Below, one piece after another: positions 6,038 to 9,751 of a stretch of DNA of 9,751 bases. The notes below the pieces were generated by a model, which was not told the origin of the DNA, ran no database searches, and saw only the letters and a list, made by a program, of their open reading frames with translations. Within the stretch, counting starts at the first letter, position 1. Every line of letters begins with the position of its first letter. Origin of the DNA: JAWLCA01 sp050485905 (lineage in GTDB: Bacteria > Pseudomonadota > Alphaproteobacteria > Rhodobacterales > Rhodobacteraceae); the NCBI GenBank assembly GCA_050485905.1, contig JBJHCH010000131.1:1-9751 (forward strand). The letters run 5' to 3'. Made by a program: the position numbers and the translations under genes.

Positions 6038-8214
6038 CGATCACAGCACGCATTTCCCCTATGCAGAATGCAGAGGGCGCGCCCTGGTCGGTCCCGCCAT
6101 CACGCAGAGGGCAGCGATCAGCGCCGGAATGTCTTTCTGATCTGGGCGATGTGAACGATCTTGCGCGGTGCCTCTGGCCGCTGCTTGAGACACTTGGCTG
6201 GTCGGGTGACGCCCGCCACCTGGTGGAGGCGTTGCCACACTTCGCGAATGGCCTTGATCTGGACGCGTTCCGTGCTGTCATGGCGCGGCTTGGATATACC
6301 AGTGTCCTGATGCCACGACAGTCCTGCGACCGGATTGATCCCCGGCTTCTGCCTGCACTGGTGCTGACGGACGACCGCCGCGGCCTTGTCATATGTGCGC
6401 CGGATGCCGAGGGGCGGACGCTGGTACGCAACCCCGCGCGCGACACCGAAGGACCGGACGACTTGCGGCGGCTTCGGGGCCTAGTATGCATTTTCCGTCG
6501 GATCGAAGGCAGCGATGCCGGGCGCCAGGCGGCGGAGGCAGGCAACTGGGTCAGTTTTCTTCTTGCAGGCTTCCGCGCCACGTATTTGCGATCGCTCGGT
6601 CTCAGTGCGCTTGTTGCATTGGTGGCGGTCACCCCAGTATTGTTCGTGATGGCGCTGATCGATCTGACAGCGCCACGTGAGCCGAGCGAACTTTTAATTG
6701 CCATGATTGCAGGTGCTTTCGGTGCGCTTGGTATAGAGGCAATCCTTCGTCACCAACGATCACGCGCGCTGGCGAGCATGGGCGAGCGGTTGCGCCTACA
6801 GGCGGCGCACGAATTATTCCGGCAACTGCTCTATATGCCGTTGGGTTCGAGCGGAGCAATGCCGGTCGGATCGACAGTTCGCCAACTAAGGGCGTCGGAC
6901 CGGATTCGGGACATCTTTGCCGGCGATGCTGTCATCGCCTTACTTGAGCTGCCGTTCTCCTTGGTGTTCGTCCTTGCGCTGGCGATTATAGCGGGGGGTA
7001 TCGCTCTCATTCCGCTGACGGCGATGATGGCATTTGCACTTTCGGCATGGCTGCTTTCGCGAGACGGGGCCGGCAGGACCGCCAATGCCAGGTTTGCAGC
7101 GTCGGCGCGACAGGATTTTCTGTTCGAGGCGGTACCGCTGGCTGATCATGTGCGCCTGACTGGGGCAACTGCAAGCTGGCGCGCGCGCTTCCGCGATCTT
7201 TCTGGCAGATCTGCCCACGCGGGTTTCCGTGTCTCGACACAAAACGCGCTTGTTGGGCTATTTGGGCAGTTGGTGCTGGTCGCAGCGGTCATCATCACGC
7301 TCGGGCTTGGCGTACTGCGCCTGCATGATGGCGCGCTGACAGAGGGGGGGCTGTTCGCCGCGGCTGCGCTGACATGGCTTGCACTGCGCCCTTGGCATGC
7401 GGCACTTCCGCACCTGCTGCACATCCGCGACATGCGCGCCGAGATCGCAGATATCAATGTAGTCATGCAGGTACCTCAGGAACAGGATGCGCTCAGCAGT
7501 TCCAAGGATGTCGCACCGGTGCAATCCGGGCAGATTCGATTTTCGCGGGTCAGCCTGTCGCATGCACGGGGTCTTGAGCCAGCGGTCGCGGGTCTGGAAC
7601 TCGACATTGTTCCGGGTGAGATAGTTGCGATTACGGGGCCGAACGGAGCGGGCAAGTCAACGCTGCTGCATCTGATACTCGGGCTTCACGCGCCGCAATC
7701 CGGCGAGGTCATGATCGCCGATACCGATATCCGGCAGCAGGCCCAGATCGCGCTGCGCCAGTCCATCGGACATGTGCCGCAGAAGTTCGATCTGTTCTAC
7801 GGCACGATCCGTCAAAACCTGCTTCTATCGATGCCAACTGCCAGCCAGGGCGATATAGAAGCGGCCGCGCGTCGCGCCGGTGTGCATGACGCGATAATGA
7901 GATGGCCCGACGGCTATGATCATCGTGTTGGCGATGAACGCAGCGCGCTTGTTCCAACGACGCTGCGCAATGGTTTGGCTCTGGCCGCAGCCTACCTGCG
8001 CATGCCGCGCATTCTGTTGCTGGATGAAGCCGTTGACAATCTGGACGAGGAGATGACCGATGCATTGCTCGCCGAGATCGCGCGTCTGAGGGGCAATGTC
8101 ACGACCCTGATTGTCACGCATCGCCCCTCAACCATGCGATGTGCGGATCGGTTGATAGTTATGAACGGCGGCCGGATCGTCGACAGCGGCAAGCCGGATG
8201 GCCTGCTCAAATGA
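6034..8214 (+). CDS. Type I secretion ABC permease/ATPase with non-catalytic C39-like domain and degenerate signature motif
   Basis: This 726-residue protein has the full type I secretion ABC layout. A C39-like domain spans about residues 40-155, followed by six likely membrane segments (about 186-209, 218-238, 298-318, 320-342, 404-428, 433-452) and a nucleotide-binding domain from about 498. In the C39-like domain, C46 appears to align with the non-catalytic cysteine of C39 peptidases. The catalytic Cys, His and Asp positions appear to be D42, G117 and N133, so it should bind rather than cut a substrate. Walker A (GPNGAGKST, 535-543), Q-loop Q583, Walker B with catalytic E665 (ILLLDEA) and H696 (IVTHRPS) are all canonical. 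The signature is not: LSGGQ reads VPTTL (640-644), and the following arginine is lost (LALAAAYL). The start overlaps the previous stop (ATGA), with AAGGG at 6022-6026. It is the likely catalytic partner of the upstream ABC protein. Confidence 0.92.
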   Translation: MTITARISPMQNAEGAPWSVPPSRRGQRSAPECLSDLGDVNDLARCLWPLLETLGWSGDARHLVEALPHFANGLDLDAFRAVMARLGYTSVLMPRQSCDRIDPRLLPALVLTDDRRGLVICAPDAEGRTLVRNPARDTEGPDDLRRLRGLVCIFRRIEGSDAGRQAAEAGNWVSFLLAGFRATYLRSLGLSALVALVAVTPVLFVMALIDLTAPREPSELLIAMIAGAFGALGIEAILRHQRSRALASMGERLRLQAAHELFRQLLYMPLGSSGAMPVGSTVRQLRASDRIRDIFAGDAVIALLELPFSLVFVLALAIIAGGIALIPLTAMMAFALSAWLLSRDGAGRTANARFAASARQDFLFEAVPLADHVRLTGATASWRARFRDLSGRSAHAGFRVSTQNALVGLFGQLVLVAAVIITLGLGVLRLHDGALTEGGLFAAAALTWLALRPWHAALPHLLHIRDMRAEIADINVVMQVPQEQDALSSSKDVAPVQSGQIRFSRVSLSHARGLEPAVAGLELDIVPGEIVAITGPNGAGKSTLLHLILGLHAPQSGEVMIADTDIRQQAQIALRQSIGHVPQKFDLFYGTIRQNLLLSMPTASQGDIEAAARRAGVHDAIMRWPDGYDHRVGDERSALVPTTLRNGLALAAAYLRMPRILLLDEAVDNLDEEMTDALLAEIARLRGNVTTLIVTHRPSTMRCADRLIVMNGGRIVDSGKPDGLLK

Positions 8215-8233
8215 CGCGAGAAACCGAACAAGC

Positions 8234-8243
8234 GGAGCGGGAG
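8234..8243 (+). promoter_or_regulatory. Ribosome binding site of the membrane fusion protein
   Basis: GGAGCGGGAG lies eight bases before the ATG at 8252. It favours that start over the in-frame ATG at 8198, which lies inside the preceding gene. Confidence 0.5.
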
Positions 8244-8251
8244 TGCGGCGG

Positions 8252-9583
8252 ATGACGGCCTCAACGAATGGTGCACGCCTTCGGTTCCTCATGCGACGGA
8301 GTCGAAGACCTGCAAAGCTTCGCTCGGCTGATGTCTTTCTCTCACCGGCAAATCTGCTGGAAGAGCGCAGCATGCCTTTCCTTGCGGGACCCTGGGCAAT
8401 CGCCCTGGGCACTCTGACCATTGCGGTCGTTGCCTGGGCCGCACAGACGCCATTGACCGAGGCCGTAGAAGTGCGCGCTGAGGCCCGTTCCTCCAAGCCG
8501 ATGCATCCCGTGAGCGTGCGGGAAGGGGGCCGGATAGCTGAGCTTCTTCAGATGGATGGCAGTTCAGCCAACGCAGGGGCGCCAATCCTGCGGCTGGACA
8601 CGGATGCACTGTTCGAAGCGCGGGATGCCCTGATGTGGGAAAGGCGTGCGCTTGCGATGGATGTCGAGCGTTTGACAGCCCTGCTGGAGGGTCGAACCCC
8701 GGAGTTCGACGATGTGGCGACGGCGCGCGAATCCGAGACATCACTGCAAGCGGCGCTTTTCTCTGCGCAACAAGCTGCTGCCGAGAGCCGCCGTGCGGTC
8801 TTTGAGAGCCGTATCGCCATTGTGCAAGCAGAGATGGCGAGCCATCATCGCCTTCTGGCCGATGCGCAGCGCCGCGCGGACGCTGCGCGCGAGGAGCGGT
8901 CAGTCTACAGTAGATTGACCGTGAACGCCATGGTTCCTCGGGCACAGTTGATCGAGTTCGACTCGCGGATTGATAGGGCATCGGCTGAAATTGAGGCGCA
9001 AGAGGGTGAGATCAGGCGTCTTGATGATGCGCTTCAAGACGCGCGCGCGGAACTGGCAGAGTTCGAGGCGGAACTAAGGGCAGAACTACTGGGGCGCCGG
9101 TCCACCGCATTGCAGGCTGCCGCGACACTCGACGAGAGGCTCTCTTCGCTCACTGAGCGTATAGAACGGGCATCAGTTCTCGCGCCGGTGGATGGCGTAC
9201 TGTTCTTCGAGCAGGTTGAGGTTGCCGGTGCCACTCTCGCGGACGGAGCCGAAGTTGGGCAGATTTTGCCAGCAGGTGCCGATCTTTTCGTAGCGCTGCC
9301 TGAGCTTGGCCAAGGAAACAGCGACCCTGCCGCAGATCGCGCGGTCACGATGCGCGCCGTCGGGAATGATGATTCCGCTGCCGCCGGGCACAGGGCAACG
9401 TATGCCAGGATCTCGCAGCAAGGAGATACGGTTGCGGTATTGATTGTCCCTGACGCCCTGCGCAGCCGCAAACCGCACGTCCGCCCTGGACAGATGCTCG
9501 ACATCGAGATCCTGGACAGTACGAGTTCGCTGCTTGAGCATCTGTTTCGCCCGATGATCGCCATGACGAAACGTCCTTTGTGA
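8252..9583 (+). CDS. HlyD-type periplasmic adaptor (membrane fusion protein) of type I secretion
   Basis: This 443-residue protein bridges the inner-membrane ABC pair to an outer-membrane channel. A basic cytoplasmic leader (about 1-46) precedes one membrane segment (about 47-64). The first half of the lipoyl-like domain contains HPVSVREGGRIAELL and the conserved 'ILRLDTDAL' (112-120). A long charged, heptad-like coiled-coil hairpin covers about 120-305. The second lipoyl half follows as RASVLAPVDGVLFF (306-319) and GATLADGAEVGQILP (326-340). A beta-barrel region and a C-terminal VRPGQMLDIEIL (410-421) complete it. The length is normal for HlyD/PrtE-like adaptors. The start at 8252 is chosen from the ribosome binding site; an ATG at 8198 would overlap the ABC gene by 17 bp, and one at 8291 is also possible. 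It lies 37 bp after the ABC gene and 49 bp before the next, so it is one operon. Confidence 0.92.
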   Translation: MTASTNGARLRFLMRRSRRPAKLRSADVFLSPANLLEERSMPFLAGPWAIALGTLTIAVVAWAAQTPLTEAVEVRAEARSSKPMHPVSVREGGRIAELLQMDGSSANAGAPILRLDTDALFEARDALMWERRALAMDVERLTALLEGRTPEFDDVATARESETSLQAALFSAQQAAAESRRAVFESRIAIVQAEMASHHRLLADAQRRADAAREERSVYSRLTVNAMVPRAQLIEFDSRIDRASAEIEAQEGEIRRLDDALQDARAELAEFEAELRAELLGRRSTALQAAATLDERLSSLTERIERASVLAPVDGVLFFEQVEVAGATLADGAEVGQILPAGADLFVALPELGQGNSDPAADRAVTMRAVGNDDSAAAGHRATYARISQQGDTVAVLIVPDALRSRKPHVRPGQMLDIEILDSTSSLLEHLFRPMIAMTKRPL

Positions 9584-9632
9584 TGCGGCTGCGTCATGGC
9601 CGTTTTCAATGAGTAGATGGAGGGTTCCCGCG

Positions 9633-9751
9633 ATGAGGCGTTTCGCTGGCCCATTCGTTGTCGTGATGCTCGGTTTCGTTTCCGGTGGTTGCAGTGGTCA
9701 GGCCAGTATGACTGACGATGGCGCCGGCGCGCTGGGCGGGTTCGAACGCGC
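9633..9751 (+). CDS. Probable lipoprotein, N-terminal fragment; possible outer-membrane partner of the secretion system
   Basis: Thirty-nine complete codons are visible before the right edge. The start MRRFAGPFVVVMLGFVSGGC has two arginines, a hydrophobic core and a cysteine at residue 20. This resembles a type II signal peptide, although the SGG before the cysteine is a loose lipobox. Serine after the cysteine would direct it to the outer membrane. GGAGGG (9619-9624) lies eight bases before the ATG. Its position directly after an HlyD-type gene suggests a TolC/NodT-like outer-membrane factor, some of which are lipoproteins. The visible part has no diagnostic TolC motif, so an accessory lipoprotein is equally possible. 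Confidence 0.6.
   Translation, partial: MRRFAGPFVVVMLGFVSGGCSGQASMTDDGAGALGGFER

Noticed and set aside
6151..6498. Active C39 peptidase in the second ABC protein (bacteriocin-type leader cleavage)
   Set aside because: The only nearby cysteine (C46) aligns with the non-catalytic position, and the His and Asp positions are not conserved.
6027..6704. 225-codon minus-strand open frame opposite the start of the second ABC gene
   Set aside because: Ser/Arg-rich shadow translation; the plus-strand C39-like domain and coupled start are well supported.
8289..8981. 230-codon minus-strand open frame opposite the adaptor gene
   Set aside because: Pro/Arg/Ser-rich shadow. The plus strand encodes the membrane segment and coiled coil of an HlyD-type protein.
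9583..9612. Nine-codon open frame starting at the ATG that overlaps the adaptor stop (TGATG)
   Set aside because: It is too short, has no ribosome binding site of its own distinct from coding sequence, and ends just before the lipoprotein's ribosome binding site.

Overview
The window looks like chromosomal DNA of a high-GC alphaproteobacterium. Rhodobacteraceae (Paracoccus/Rhodobacter-like) is my best guess, from the G/C-rich third codon positions, a twin-arginine-type TRAP binding protein, and a tightly packed type I secretion operon. The taxonomy is an inference; there is no rRNA or marker gene here. I see no tRNA, insertion sequence, CRISPR array or phage gene.

Left part (1-4041): a small-molecule uptake and catabolism module. 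On the minus strand, a HpcH/HpaI-family aldolase (296-1060) is followed, with a 13-bp overlap, by a family-3 solute-binding-like protein that runs off the left edge and appears to lack a signal peptide. Divergently on the plus strand lies a complete tripartite TRAP transporter: binding protein (1252-2250), small membrane subunit (2261-2749) and large membrane subunit (2746-4041). The 191-bp divergent spacer contains three inverted repeats and a weak promoter candidate. The likely logic is that the TRAP system imports an organic acid or sugar acid, and the aldolase cleaves a 2-keto-3-deoxy-type acid made from it.

Right part (4208-9751): a second plus-strand operon for type I secretion. It encodes two consecutive, ATGA-overlapping ABC permease/ATPase proteins (4208-6037 and 6034-8214), an HlyD-type membrane fusion protein (8252-9583), and the start of a probable lipoprotein (9633 to the edge) that could be the outer-membrane partner.

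The most unusual content is the ABC pair. The first protein keeps Walker A but has lost the Q-loop glutamine, the catalytic glutamate and the H-loop histidine, and its signature LSGGQ reads LPQGI. The second keeps Walker A, Q-loop, Walker B glutamate and H-loop histidine, but its signature reads VPTTL, and it alone carries a non-catalytic C39-like N-terminal domain. The defects are complementary. A heterodimer would have one dead ATP site and one site with intact catalytic residues facing a non-canonical signature. Textbook type I secretion ABC proteins (HlyB, LapB, PrtD) are homodimers, so this suggests an asymmetric, obligately heterodimeric secretion ABC transporter. The secreted substrate is not visible in the window.
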